DNA of 36,224 nt from UBA4675 sp964601265 (GTDB lineage Bacteria; Bacillota; Clostridia; Christensenellales; Borkfalkiaceae): positions 1 to 36,224 of the forward strand of contig CAZRMT010000006.1 in assembly GCA_964601265.1 (NCBI GenBank). The letters are read 5' to 3'. The translations under genes and the position numbers were made by a program. Under the pieces are notes generated by a model. It had not been told where the DNA came from and ran no database searches. It worked only from the letters and a program-made list of their open reading frames with translations. Positions 5,265-13,511 of the stretch are shown here, piece after piece; the stretch's first letter is position 1, and each line of letters opens with the position of its first letter.

Positions 5265-7871
5265 ATGAAAGAACACGCTTTAAATATATATTCTTGTGAA
5301 AAAAAGTTTAATTCCGGACAAAACGGGTTAACGGACGAACAGGTAAAAATTTCGGCGGAAAAATACGGCGTTAACGTTTTGAGTGAAAAAAAACCTAAAA
5401 GTCTTTTTAAAAAAATACTGTCCGCGTTATCCGACCCGATGTTGGTTATTTTAGAGTTTGCGTTCGCTATAACGCTAGGCGTAAATCTCGGAAAATTTAT
5501 AAAATCGGGCGAGGGGGAATTTATAGAGTGCGTCGGAATTGCTTGTTCTATATTGATAAGCGTTATTTTGACAGTGTTTATGGAAGGGAAAAGCCAAAAG
5601 GCCTTTAAACTTTTGAACCGCCTTTACGAAAAAACAACGGTAAAAGTCGTAAGAAACGGAAAAAACGAAATAATTTCTCGTGAAGAAGTGGTTGCGGGCG
5701 ACAGAGTTCTAATATCGGTAGGCGACAAAATTTGCGCCGACGGACGCCTTGTAAAAAGCGTAAATTTAGCCGTTGACGAATCGGCTTTAACGGGCGAGAG
5801 CGATTGCGTTAGGAAAAATGCCGAAGCCGTATTAAAAGAAAACACTCCGCTGGCAGAACGGGTAAATTCGGTATATAGCGGAACGTGCGTGGTCGAGGGC
5901 GAAGGCGAAATGATAGTAACCGCTGTCGGGGATAAAACGCAAATGGGAGAAATAGCTAGTGAACTACAAATAAAAAACTGTGTTTCCGCTCCTTTAAACG
6001 ATAAACTTGCAAAATTAAGCCGTTCGATTACGATAATAGGAATAGTTTGCGCATTTTTTGCATTTACTTTATCGGTAATTAAGCTTGCCGTAAATAAAGA
6101 GTTGTTGTTTTCCAACGTGTCCGATTGTTTTATAAACGCAATAGTTTTAATCGTAGCGTCCGTTCCCGAAGGGTTGCCCGCAACGGTGGCGATTTCGTTA
6201 ACGTTAAACGTGGTAAAACTTTCTAAGTCTAATGCGTTGATTAAAAAAATGGTCGCAACCGAAACGGTCGGGTGCGTAAGCGTGATTTGTTCCGATAAAA
6301 CGGGTACGCTTACCGAAAATAAAATGGTTTGCGAAAAGATTTATACGGAAAACGACGACGCCCTTATTTTTATCGAAAAAAACGTACTTTATAACGGCAG
6401 TGCGAAATATATGTTGAAAGACGGGAAAACCGTTTTAGAGGGCTCTCCCACGGAAAAGGCGCTCGTTAATTATTTTGATATAAAAGGAGAAAAAAACGGG
6501 GAAATAATTTCTTCGATTCCCTTTTCATCCGATATAAAATACTCGTCCGTTACGGTTAAAGAAAACGAAAAAACTACCATTTATTTTAAAGGGGCGCCCG
6601 AAAAAATTGTAGAGACGTGTTCTTGCTCGCAAGAAAAAAAGACGCGAATTTTTTCACAAATAGCGTTATCGCAAAAAAAAGGACGGAGATGTGTCGCTTT
6701 TGCTCATAGAGAGGGCGAAACAACCTCTTTCGACGGGTACGCAAGTATCTTCGACCCCGTTAGAAAAGACGTGAAAAAAGCCGTTAACGAATGTATAGAG
6801 GCGGGAATTAAAGTAAAAATACTTACGGGCGACAATTATTTAACCGCTTGCGCCGTTGCGGAAGAATTGGGTCTTGGGACGGAAGGAGCGGTAATAAACG
6901 CAGACGTCACGGAGGAAATTTCGGACGAAAAACTTAAAACGCTTTTAGAAAAAGTTAACGTAATCGCAAGAAGTACGCCTATGGTAAAATTAAAAGTGGT
7001 AAGGCTTTTAAAAGAGGCGGGCGAAGTGGTTGCGGTTACGGGCGACGGGATAAACGACGCTCCCGCAATGAAACAAGCGGATATAGGCATTGCCATGGGT
7101 AGCGGAGAAGAAATAACCAAAGAGGCGGGCGACGTAATACTTTTGGACGACAGTTTTTCGACTATCGTTAAAGCGATAGCATTCGGCAGAAGCGTTTATA
7201 AAAACTTTCAACGCTTTATTATGTTTCAGCTCACCGTAAACGTATCGGCGGTGTCGGTTATTTTGGTTTGTTCGTTAACGGGATTGGACTCTCCCTTTAC
7301 TTCTTTACAGCTTTTGTGGTTAAACGTGATAATGGACGGACCGCCCGCATTATCGCTCGCAATGGAGGGAGTAAGGGAAGAATATATGAAATATCCGCCC
7401 GTAAAAAGAGGTTACGGCATAGTCAATAAAAGAATTTTAATAAAAATTATCATAAACGCTTGCATTATAGGCGGTGTGGTGCTGTCGCAGTATAGAAAAA
7501 ATTTTTTAGGGGTGGATTTCACGCAAAACAAAGCCGTTACTTTTACGCTTTTCGTGTTTATGAATATTTTTAATGCGTTTAATTGTAAAGAACTCGGAAC
7601 GGAAAGCGTGATTAAAAACTTTTTTTCAAACAAACTTATGGCGGTGTCTATGGCGTTGACCATGGTGTCGCAATTTTTACTCACGCAATATACCACGGTG
7701 TTTTCTCCGAGCAGGCTCGGGTACGACGTGTGGGGAAAAATAATAGCGATAGCTTTTTGTCTTATACTTATAAACGAGGCGTATAAGTCGTTATATAGGT
7801 GCGCAAGGAAAAATATCCAAAATTTACATAAAAAAATCGGTTATGAAAAAACGGGGGAACGAGTAAACTGA
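5265..7871 (+). CDS. P-type Ca2+-transporting ATPase (P2 type)
   Basis: Cation pump of 868 residues, a usual length for the family, in the cytoplasmic membrane. Domains in order: N-terminal cation ATPase segment, M1-M2 (about 55-105), actuator loop with TGES (176-179), M3-M4 with PEGLP (301-305), phosphorylation motif SDKTGTLTENK (Asp 344), nucleotide domain with KGAP (442-445), TGD (521-523), hinge TGDGINDAP (592-600) and six C-terminal membrane segments. Ion-site residues: Glu 302 in M4, Asn 659 in QLTVNVSAV of M5, and Asn 687/Asp 691 in LNVIMDGPP of M6. Met 690 replaces the Thr of SERCA, and the pattern is nearer plasma-membrane (P2B, single-Ca) pumps. The likely role is Ca2+ efflux. Start ATG 5265 has the Shine-Dalgarno GAGGAGAAAGGG. 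It is followed after 4 bases by the ytxC-like gene. Confidence 0.93.
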   Translation: MKEHALNIYSCEKKFNSGQNGLTDEQVKISAEKYGVNVLSEKKPKSLFKKILSALSDPMLVILEFAFAITLGVNLGKFIKSGEGEFIECVGIACSILISVILTVFMEGKSQKAFKLLNRLYEKTTVKVVRNGKNEIISREEVVAGDRVLISVGDKICADGRLVKSVNLAVDESALTGESDCVRKNAEAVLKENTPLAERVNSVYSGTCVVEGEGEMIVTAVGDKTQMGEIASELQIKNCVSAPLNDKLAKLSRSITIIGIVCAFFAFTLSVIKLAVNKELLFSNVSDCFINAIVLIVASVPEGLPATVAISLTLNVVKLSKSNALIKKMVATETVGCVSVICSDKTGTLTENKMVCEKIYTENDDALIFIEKNVLYNGSAKYMLKDGKTVLEGSPTEKALVNYFDIKGEKNGEIISSIPFSSDIKYSSVTVKENEKTTIYFKGAPEKIVETCSCSQEKKTRIFSQIALSQKKGRRCVAFAHREGETTSFDGYASIFDPVRKDVKKAVNECIEAGIKVKILTGDNYLTACAVAEELGLGTEGAVINADVTEEISDEKLKTLLEKVNVIARSTPMVKLKVVRLLKEAGEVVAVTGDGINDAPAMKQADIGIAMGSGEEITKEAGDVILLDDSFSTIVKAIAFGRSVYKNFQRFIMFQLTVNVSAVSVILVCSLTGLDSPFTSLQLLWLNVIMDGPPALSLAMEGVREEYMKYPPVKRGYGIVNKRILIKIIINACIIGGVVLSQYRKNFLGVDFTQNKAVTFTLFVFMNIFNAFNCKELGTESVIKNFFSNKLMAVSMALTMVSQFLLTQYTTVFSPSRLGYDVWGKIIAIAFCLILINEAYKSLYRCARKNIQNLHKKIGYEKTGERVN

Positions 7872-7875
7872 ATAT

Positions 7876-8628
7876 ATGAGTTTTATCAGAATATCTGAAG
7901 GAAAGAGCGGTGAAACTAATATGTTTTATCTGTACAATCAATTAAATCCCATTGTTTCGAGGTTGGGCGGAAAAATGGAAATCGACTGCGGAGAAAAAGT
8001 AAACGTTTTAAACGTGGAAATAGATAAGTCTTACGCAGGGTTTTTAAGGGCTGAAGCCGAAGACAAAATCGCAGACGTAATAACGGTAAATTATAAGTAC
8101 GAATATTTTTCCGAGAGAATAAAAACAAAAGGATTGGACGAGTTTGAAAGAGAACTGCTTTTAGATACGCTTATCTGCGCCGATTTGGAAGAGGATAAAA
8201 AATACGTAGTAGCCAAAATTTCAAGGTGCAACGAATATTCTATTTTCGGGAGTTTTAATTTCAGAATGACGCCTCTTAAAAAAAAGTGGCAAGAAATAAC
8301 CGAATATATTCCGCTTTATTTTAATTCCGAACAGCTTAGAGAATTCGTTTTATATATTTTAAAAGAAAAGAAAGGGAAAAAGGTTTATATTGAAAACGAT
8401 TGCGTTTACGATAAAAACTTTAACCGTTTGCAAAGGGTTATTTTAACGGGTAACGGCTTAGAGGACGGAAAAATTATACGAGAAGTTTTGCTTTCTGCTT
8501 GCGGAGAGGTGGAATTAAACGACAAAGTTTCCCGTTTGGACGAAAAATACCTAAAAGATTATTTCGGAGATAAAGTTTTATTCGGTAAAGGATATTTTGT
8601 AAAAAGCGTTGACAAAAAAAGTATTTGA
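7876..8628 (+). CDS. YtxC-like protein (putative sporulation-associated)
   Basis: Protein of 250 residues with no signal peptide or membrane segment. The central part (FGSFNFRMTPLKKKWQEI, then LREFVLYILKEKKGKK) resembles the FxNFRLxxY...EFIxLLxYF pattern I recall for the YtxC family, and a following segment (DGKIIREVLLSACGEVEL) fits the family's conserved C-terminal stretch. Context supports this: in Bacillus, ytxC is the neighbour of thrS, and here a thrS homologue follows. The family's function is unknown; the sporulation label rests on its distribution and naming. Two starts are possible: 7876, four bases after the ATPase stop, and ATG 7921, preceded by GAAGGAAAGAG. The 3' end contains the promoter for the next gene. 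Confidence 0.6.
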   Translation: MSFIRISEGKSGETNMFYLYNQLNPIVSRLGGKMEIDCGEKVNVLNVEIDKSYAGFLRAEAEDKIADVITVNYKYEYFSERIKTKGLDEFERELLLDTLICADLEEDKKYVVAKISRCNEYSIFGSFNFRMTPLKKKWQEITEYIPLYFNSEQLREFVLYILKEKKGKKVYIENDCVYDKNFNRLQRVILTGNGLEDGKIIREVLLSACGEVELNDKVSRLDEKYLKDYFGDKVLFGKGYFVKSVDKKSI

Positions 8629-8637
8629 TTATAGAAT
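8609..8637 (+). promoter_or_regulatory. Promoter of the thrS-like gene
   Basis: TTGACA (8609-8614), 17 bases, TAGAAT (8632-8637), overlapping the end of the ytxC-like gene. Transcription would begin near 8644, giving a leader of about 60 bases. Confidence 0.65.
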
Positions 8638-8649
8638 ATAAAAGTAAAG

Positions 8650-8688
8650 TTATTCGTTACGGTAGACTTCCGTAGCGGATAATTTTTT
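8650..8688 (+). terminator. Terminator-like hairpin in the leader of the thrS-like gene
   Basis: A 13-bp stem with two G-U pairs (8650-8662 with 8670-8682), a 7-base loop TAGACTT and a run of six T (8683-8688), only 17 bases before the start codon at 8706. It could end transcripts from the upstream genes, attenuate the thrS-like transcript, or both. It is far too short to be a T-box leader, the common control of thrS in Bacillota. Confidence 0.65.
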
Positions 8689-8705
8689 CGTCTGATGAGG
8701 AAAAA

Positions 8706-10631
8706 ATGGAAGTATTTTCGGGAGAAGAAAAATTTGTTCTTGCCGACGGCGATACCGCTTTCGATTTGGCAAGTAAAATAGGCGGAACGACTTTAAAAGA
8801 GTTGTCCGTAGCACGTATAAACGGCGTTGTGTCGGACATAAGTTCGGTTTTAAACGACGGCGACAACGTTGAGTTTTTGTCGTTTACCGACGCGGAAGCG
8901 TTAAAGGCGTTAAGGCTTACCTGTTGTCATATTTTTTCTAGAGCCGTAAAAAATATTTTCCCGACCTGTAAATTGGGTACGTGCGGTGTAAAAAAAGACG
9001 AATTTTATTACGACGTGGATTTTGTGTCTTCCGTTCATGAAGAAGACTTAATCAAAATCGAAGAAGAAATGCGTAGGATAATAAGGACGGGCTTTATCGT
9101 CGAAAAGGAAGAAACGACCAAAAAAGAAGCAATAGAAATAATGAGTTCTTTCGACGAAATCTACAAAATAAGAATTTTAGAAAGTTTACCGTCTAAAATA
9201 AATCCGTTAAACATCTATAAAATAGGCGGTTTCGTGGACTATTGCGGAGAACCTTTAATATATTCCGTCCGCTCTGTAAAAGCGTTCAAGCTTAATTCCA
9301 TTGCGGGGGCGTATTGGAAAAACAATAATAAAAACAAAATGCTTACCCGTATTTACGGCACGGCGTTTTTTAAGAAAAAACATCTTTCCGAATATATAAA
9401 AGCCAAAACGGAAGCGCAAGAAAAAAATTACGCTAAAATATGCAAAAGGCTCGGTTATTATTCCGTTGACGAAAAAATAGGAAAAGGCTTGCCACAATTT
9501 TTTGCAAAAGGTTATAAAGTAATACAGACCTTGCAACGGTTTGTGGAGGACGAAGAAGAAAAAGTCGGATTTTCGTTAGTAAAAACGCCTTGCATTTCTA
9601 AGGCGGAAATGTTCGTTTTATCGGGGCAGACGGGACATTATAAAGAAAAAATGTATTCCGTCGAAGCGTTTGATTCCGACGACGAGGCGTACGTTTTGCG
9701 TCCCGGGGTTTGTCAATTTCATTACAGCTTGTACGATTCCTCTTTAAAAAGTTACCGTTTGTTGCCTTTTAGAGTTTCGGAAACGGCTACCGTTTTCAGA
9801 AAAGAAGCTTCGGGCGAAACCAAGGAGCTTATTCGTTTAAGACAATTTACCGTATCCGACGGGCATTGTTTTATAACGCCCGAACAAATAGAGAGCGAGT
9901 TTAGATTGAATTTCGAGTTGAGCGTAAAAATCTTTAAAAGGTTGGGGATTTACAAGAACGTTTATTATCGCGTCGAGTTTATAGGCGAAGAACGAGAAAA
10001 GTTTAAAAACAAGTTGCTATGGGATAAAACGGAAAAAGCCGTGAGAAACGTGTTTAGTGAAAGCGATACCGAATATACTCTTGAAAACGCCCCTATTAAT
10101 TCTTGCGGACCGAGAGTTAAATTTTTCATTAAAAACGTTTACGGAAACGACGAAGAAATAATGACTTTTTCGTTTGATTTTAACGCAGGAAAGATTTTTT
10201 CTTTACACTACGTAAATGCGGACGGGAAAAAGAAAAACCCGATAGTATTGCATAGAAGCTCGATAGGGTGCTACGAAAAAATAATGGCGGTTTTAATAGA
10301 AAAATATTCGGGGAACCTTCCGTTATGGCTCTCGCCCGAGCAAGTGAGAGTGTTGTCGGTTGCGGAGCGTAATTCCGAGAATGCGTTGAAGTTGCGTGAC
10401 GAATTTATTTTAAACGGCATAAGGGCAACTTGCGACGTTAGAAACGACAAGACGGGAAGAAAGGTAAGAGAGGCGGTACTTGAAAAAACGCCGTATATAG
10501 TACTTGTCGGCGACAAAGAGGCAAGCGGTGAAATTTCGGTAAGAAGTCTTAAAAGCAGTAAAGTCGCCCGTGTAGACAAAAAAACTTTTATAGAAAAAAT
10601 AAAAAAGCTAATTGACGAAAAAATTATTTAA
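8706..10631 (+). CDS. thrS: Divergent threonyl-tRNA synthetase (class II), editing site partly lost
   Basis: ThrRS architecture over 641 residues, the normal length: TGS domain (about 1-62), second N-terminal editing domain (about 63-230), class II catalytic core (about 265-535) and anticodon-binding domain (about 540-641). The three zinc ligands of the active site are kept: Cys 336 (in RPGVCQFH, replacing PMNCPGH), His 387 (SDGHCF) and His 515 (VLHRSS). Motif 2 Arg 365 is present (VFRKEASG). Several normally strict residues differ. The motif 3 Arg is Lys 524 (CYEKI for SLERF). In the editing site HxxxH is Leu 71...His 75, and the later C-x3-H is Cys 180...Leu 184. So editing is probably lost and aminoacylation may be altered. 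It could be the cell's only ThrRS, a second copy, or a repurposed paralogue; the window cannot tell. It has its own promoter and leader hairpin. Confidence 0.85.
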   Translation: MEVFSGEEKFVLADGDTAFDLASKIGGTTLKELSVARINGVVSDISSVLNDGDNVEFLSFTDAEALKALRLTCCHIFSRAVKNIFPTCKLGTCGVKKDEFYYDVDFVSSVHEEDLIKIEEEMRRIIRTGFIVEKEETTKKEAIEIMSSFDEIYKIRILESLPSKINPLNIYKIGGFVDYCGEPLIYSVRSVKAFKLNSIAGAYWKNNNKNKMLTRIYGTAFFKKKHLSEYIKAKTEAQEKNYAKICKRLGYYSVDEKIGKGLPQFFAKGYKVIQTLQRFVEDEEEKVGFSLVKTPCISKAEMFVLSGQTGHYKEKMYSVEAFDSDDEAYVLRPGVCQFHYSLYDSSLKSYRLLPFRVSETATVFRKEASGETKELIRLRQFTVSDGHCFITPEQIESEFRLNFELSVKIFKRLGIYKNVYYRVEFIGEEREKFKNKLLWDKTEKAVRNVFSESDTEYTLENAPINSCGPRVKFFIKNVYGNDEEIMTFSFDFNAGKIFSLHYVNADGKKKNPIVLHRSSIGCYEKIMAVLIEKYSGNLPLWLSPEQVRVLSVAERNSENALKLRDEFILNGIRATCDVRNDKTGRKVREAVLEKTPYIVLVGDKEASGEISVRSLKSSKVARVDKKTFIEKIKKLIDEKII

Positions 10632-10637
10632 AAACGG

Positions 10638-10666
10638 TTGACAAAATTTTTATAATTTGATATTAT
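10638..10666 (+). promoter_or_regulatory. Promoter of the infC-rpmI-rplT operon
   Basis: TTGACA (10638-10643), 17 bases, TATTAT (10661-10666), starting six bases after the thrS stop. Confidence 0.8.
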
Positions 10667-10672
10667 AACTGG

Positions 10673-10788
10673 GTAAAGTAGAAGCGGAACTTCTCGCCGT
10701 ACGCGATTGGGTGGTACGGGCAAATAGATTTTTACGTGATAAAAGCGTGATTTTCGGCTTGCAAAGTTCTGTCTTGCAAGCCGTTTTT
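10673..10788 (+). promoter_or_regulatory. infC leader with transcription attenuator (L20-leader-like)
   Basis: The 150-base leader holds small hairpins (AGAAG/CTTCT near 10680-10695; CCGTAC 10697-10702 with GTACGG 10714-10719) and then a perfect 10-bp stem (10755-10764 with 10774-10783, 9-base loop) followed by TTTTT (10784-10788), an intrinsic terminator 31 bases before infC. Position and operon content match the ribosomal protein L20 leader of low-GC Gram-positives, where L20 binding causes premature termination. That L20 is the ligand here is inferred from the operon, not from a matched consensus. Confidence 0.7.
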
Positions 10789-10818
10789 ATCGGCTAAAAA
10801 AAATAAAGAAAGGAAAAT

Positions 10819-11346
10819 ATGGCTGAAAAAGAACAATTTCAAATCAACGAACAAATAACCGATAAAGAAGTAAGAGTTATTTCCGCAAGCGGAGAACAGT
10901 TGGGCGTTATGCCTATCGAAAAAGCTTACAAATGCGCCGAGGTGGCGGGGCTCGACCTTGTGAAAATATCCCCGAACGCAAATCCGCCCGTGTGCAAAAT
11001 AATAGACTACGGCAAGTTTAAGTTCGACAATCTGAAAAAGCTTAAAGAAGCCAAGAAAAATCAAAAGACGGTCGAAATGAAAGAAATTTGGCTGTCTATG
11101 ACGATTGACGTAGGCGACCTTAACGTTAAAGCCAAGCAAACCGTAAAGTTTTTGCAAGCGGGCAATAAAGTTAAAGTGTCTATAAGAATGAGGGGAAGAC
11201 AAATCGCCCATTCGAGTATCGGTTTAGACGTTATGAACAAGTTTTTCGAGCTTGTAAAATCGGTTGCCGTTATGGAAAGAAAGCCTTTGTTCGAAGGAAG
11301 AAGTATTTTAATGATACTTGCGCCTTCTAAAGAAATAAAGAAATAA
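10819..11346 (+). CDS. infC: Translation initiation factor IF-3
   Basis: Binds the 30S subunit, keeps subunits apart and checks initiator tRNA and start codon. 175 residues, usual length. The N-domain begins INEQITDKEVRVI and contains AGLDLVKISPNANPPVCKIIDYGKFKF; a lysine-rich linker leads to the C-domain (MKEIWLSMTIDVGDLNVK, VKVSIRMRGRQIAHSSIGL). The start ATG 10819 has the Shine-Dalgarno AGAAAGGA. ATG is used rather than the rare ATT start seen in enterobacterial infC, so the classic IF3 start-codon autoregulation is not expected; control is more likely at the leader attenuator. First gene of infC-rpmI-rplT. Confidence 0.97.
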   Translation: MAEKEQFQINEQITDKEVRVISASGEQLGVMPIEKAYKCAEVAGLDLVKISPNANPPVCKIIDYGKFKFDNLKKLKEAKKNQKTVEMKEIWLSMTIDVGDLNVKAKQTVKFLQAGNKVKVSIRMRGRQIAHSSIGLDVMNKFFELVKSVAVMERKPLFEGRSILMILAPSKEIKK

Positions 11347-11363
11347 AATGGAGGAAGAAATAT

Positions 11364-11567
11364 ATGCCAAAAATGAAATCGCACAGCGGTGCAAAGAAAC
11401 GTTTCAGAGTTACGGGAACGGGTAAGATTAAAAGAGCTCACCAAGGAAAGAACCATATACTCTCGAAGAAAAACACTAAGAGAAAAAGAAGATTGAGAAG
11501 CGGAGCTTACGTATCCGTAACCCAAGAAAGAACGATAAAAGACAGTTTGATTCCGTATAAGGCATAA
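11364..11567 (+). CDS. rpmI: 50S ribosomal protein L35
   Basis: 67-residue basic protein beginning MPKMKSHSGAKKRFRVTGTG and containing HQGKNHILSKK, the L35 signature. It follows infC by 17 bases with Shine-Dalgarno GGAGGAAG, and precedes rplT by 11 bases. All positions expected in L35 are present. Confidence 0.97.
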   Translation: MPKMKSHSGAKKRFRVTGTGKIKRAHQGKNHILSKKNTKRKRRLRSGAYVSVTQERTIKDSLIPYKA

Positions 11568-11578
11568 GGAGGTATAAA

Positions 11579-11932
11579 ATGCGTATTAAAAGAGGTGTGA
11601 ACGCCGTTAAAAAGCGTAGAAAGATTTTAAAACAAGCTAAAGGTTATTTCGGAGCTAAGAGTAAATTATATAGAGTAGCTAGAGAAGCCGTTATGAAATC
11701 CCTTATGTATTCCTATATCGGAAGAAAGGCTAGAAAGAGAGATTTCAGAAAATTATGGATTGCAAGAATTAACGCCGCTTGTCGTTTAAACGATATTTCG
11801 TATAGCAAATTTATGCACGGAATGAAGCTTGCCGAAATCGGTCTTAACAGAAAAGTTCTTGCCGATATGGCTATAAGCGATCCCGCGGGATTTACCGCTT
11901 TGGTAAATCAGGCAAAAGCTAAACTTAACTAA
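11579..11932 (+). CDS. rplT: 50S ribosomal protein L20
   Basis: 117 residues, the normal length. The basic N-terminal extension MRIKRGVNAVKKRRKILKQ that threads into 23S rRNA is followed by the globular part with YIGRKARKRDFRKLWIARIN and YSKFMHGMK. L20 is essential for early 50S assembly and is the known autoregulator of this operon in low-GC Gram-positives, consistent with the attenuator found upstream of infC. Strong Shine-Dalgarno AAGGAGG. A terminator follows directly. Confidence 0.97.
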   Translation: MRIKRGVNAVKKRRKILKQAKGYFGAKSKLYRVAREAVMKSLMYSYIGRKARKRDFRKLWIARINAACRLNDISYSKFMHGMKLAEIGLNRKVLADMAISDPAGFTALVNQAKAKLN

Positions 11933-11938
11933 TTTAAG

Positions 11939-11963
11939 GGACGTCTAAAAAGACGTCCTTTTT
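11939..11963 (+). terminator. Terminator of the infC operon
   Basis: Perfect 8-bp stem GGACGTCT (11939-11946) with AGACGTCC (11951-11958), AAAA loop, then TTTTT. It lies seven bases after rplT. Confidence 0.85.
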
Positions 11964-11980
11964 AGTTTTACGGGGATAAA

Positions 11981-12712
11981 ATGGTAATTACTTCTGTTAA
12001 AAACGAAAAAATCAAAAAAATAGCGTCGCTTAAAGACAAAAAAGGAAGAAAGGAGCAAAAAGCCTATCTCGTAGAGGGAATAAAAATGGTAAAAGAAGCC
12101 TTTTTATACTCTCAAAACGTTTTTTGCGTTATCGGAAGAAAAGACTTGCTTGCCGAAATTCCGTCCTTTGACGGTGAAGTGATAGAGGCAGACGAAAAAG
12201 TGCTTAACTTTTTATCCGATTGCGAAACGTGTCAAGGTATTTTTGCGTGTATAAAAATGCCTGTATATGCCGATAAAACCCCGAAAGGCATAAGCGTGCT
12301 GTTAGACAGAGTGAGGGATCCGGGGAATCTCGGAACCATTATAAGAACGTCGGTTGCGTGCGGAGTGAAAAACGTTTATCTTCTCGATTGCGTAGACGCA
12401 TATTCGCCGAAAGTCGTGCGTTCGTCTATGAGTGGAATTTACAACGTTAACCTTTACGAAATAGGGCGAGAAGAGCTAAATATATTCGACAAAACGGAGC
12501 TGATATGCGCCGATATGGACGGCGAAAACGTTTTTGAAAGCGAAATAAACGGCGATTTTTGTCTGTGTATGGGGAATGAGGCGAACGGCGTAAGCGACGA
12601 AGTAAAGTCGAAATGCAAAAAAACGGTAAAAATTCCTATGAAAAATAAAATAGAAAGCTTGAACGTTGCGGTAGCTTATGCTATAATAATATATAATTTA
12701 GTAAAATTTTAG
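11981..12712 (+). CDS. SpoU/TrmH-family RNA 2'-O-ribose methyltransferase
   Basis: SAM-dependent SPOUT enzyme, 243 residues. The N-terminal substrate-binding domain (KDKKGRKEQKAYLVEGIKMV, like L30e) is followed by the knotted catalytic domain with the three SpoU motifs: RDPGNLGTIIRTSVACGV (about 104-121), CLCMGNEANGVS and IPMKNKIESLNVAVAYAI. It resembles the YsgA/TrmH rRNA methyltransferases often found after rplT in Bacillota. The modified nucleotide is not predictable from the sequence. It follows the infC terminator by 17 bases and precedes yebC by 18, so it may be cotranscribed with yebC. Confidence 0.92.
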   Translation: MVITSVKNEKIKKIASLKDKKGRKEQKAYLVEGIKMVKEAFLYSQNVFCVIGRKDLLAEIPSFDGEVIEADEKVLNFLSDCETCQGIFACIKMPVYADKTPKGISVLLDRVRDPGNLGTIIRTSVACGVKNVYLLDCVDAYSPKVVRSSMSGIYNVNLYEIGREELNIFDKTELICADMDGENVFESEINGDFCLCMGNEANGVSDEVKSKCKKTVKIPMKNKIESLNVAVAYAIIIYNLVKF

Positions 12713-12730
12713 TAAAAAAGGATAAGATTT

Positions 12731-13471
12731 ATGTCAGGACACAGTAAATGGGCAAACATTAAAAACAAAAAAGCAAAGACAGACGCAGTAAGAGGTAAAA
12801 TTTTTACCAAGCTCGGTAGAGAGCTTGCCGTTGCCGCAAAAGCGGGTTCGGATCCGTCTACAAACTCAAGGCTTGCCGACGTTATAGCAAAGGCAAAAGC
12901 CGCGAATATGCCTAACGACAATATTAAAAGAAGTATTATGAAAGCCGCAGGCGAACTCGGAAACGTTAACTACGAAGAATTGACTTACGAAGGGTATGGC
13001 GTCGGAGGAAGCGCAGTTATAGTTAAAACGCTTACCGATAACAAAAACAGAACTGCGGGCGACGTAAGACATATTTTTGAAAAATATGCGGGAAATTTAG
13101 GTACCAGCGGTTCCGTTTCCTATATGTTTGAAAATAAAGGCGTGTTGGTTGTAGAAAGAACGGTTTCGTTAGACGAAGACACTATGACCGAAATGGCGAT
13201 AGAAGCGGGTGCGGACGATATAATAACTTGCGACGACAGTTACGAAATTCGTACGGCTCCTGCCGATTTTTCGGCGGTTAGAAGCGCACTCGAACAAAAA
13301 GGACTTGCTTTTATCGAGTCGCAAATAAGTATGATTCCGTCAAGCAACGTCGATTTAGACGATAAGCAAACGGAAACGTTTATAAAAATGTTGGACGCTT
13401 TTGAAGATAACGACGACGTTCAAGAAGTATTCCATAACGTCAATCTTCCCGAAGAGGACGAAGAAGAATAA
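12731..13471 (+). CDS. yebC: YebC/PmpR-family protein (TACO1 family)
   Basis: 246 residues with the family's invariant start MSGHSKWANIKNKKAKTDA and GKIFTKLGRELAVAAKAG. The later domains contain YEGYGVGGSAVIV and NLGTSGSVSYMFENKG. YebC proteins were annotated as transcription regulators; more recent work links them to translation of difficult sequences such as proline stretches. In many Bacillota yebC lies next to ruvC; here the two are separated by about 5 kb of lipoprotein genes. Shine-Dalgarno AAAAGGATAAG precedes the ATG. Confidence 0.95.
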   Translation: MSGHSKWANIKNKKAKTDAVRGKIFTKLGRELAVAAKAGSDPSTNSRLADVIAKAKAANMPNDNIKRSIMKAAGELGNVNYEELTYEGYGVGGSAVIVKTLTDNKNRTAGDVRHIFEKYAGNLGTSGSVSYMFENKGVLVVERTVSLDEDTMTEMAIEAGADDIITCDDSYEIRTAPADFSAVRSALEQKGLAFIESQISMIPSSNVDLDDKQTETFIKMLDAFEDNDDVQEVFHNVNLPEEDEEE

Positions 13472-13511
13472 TTTACGTTTCGTTTATCATAAATAAATTA
13501 GGAGTAAAAAA

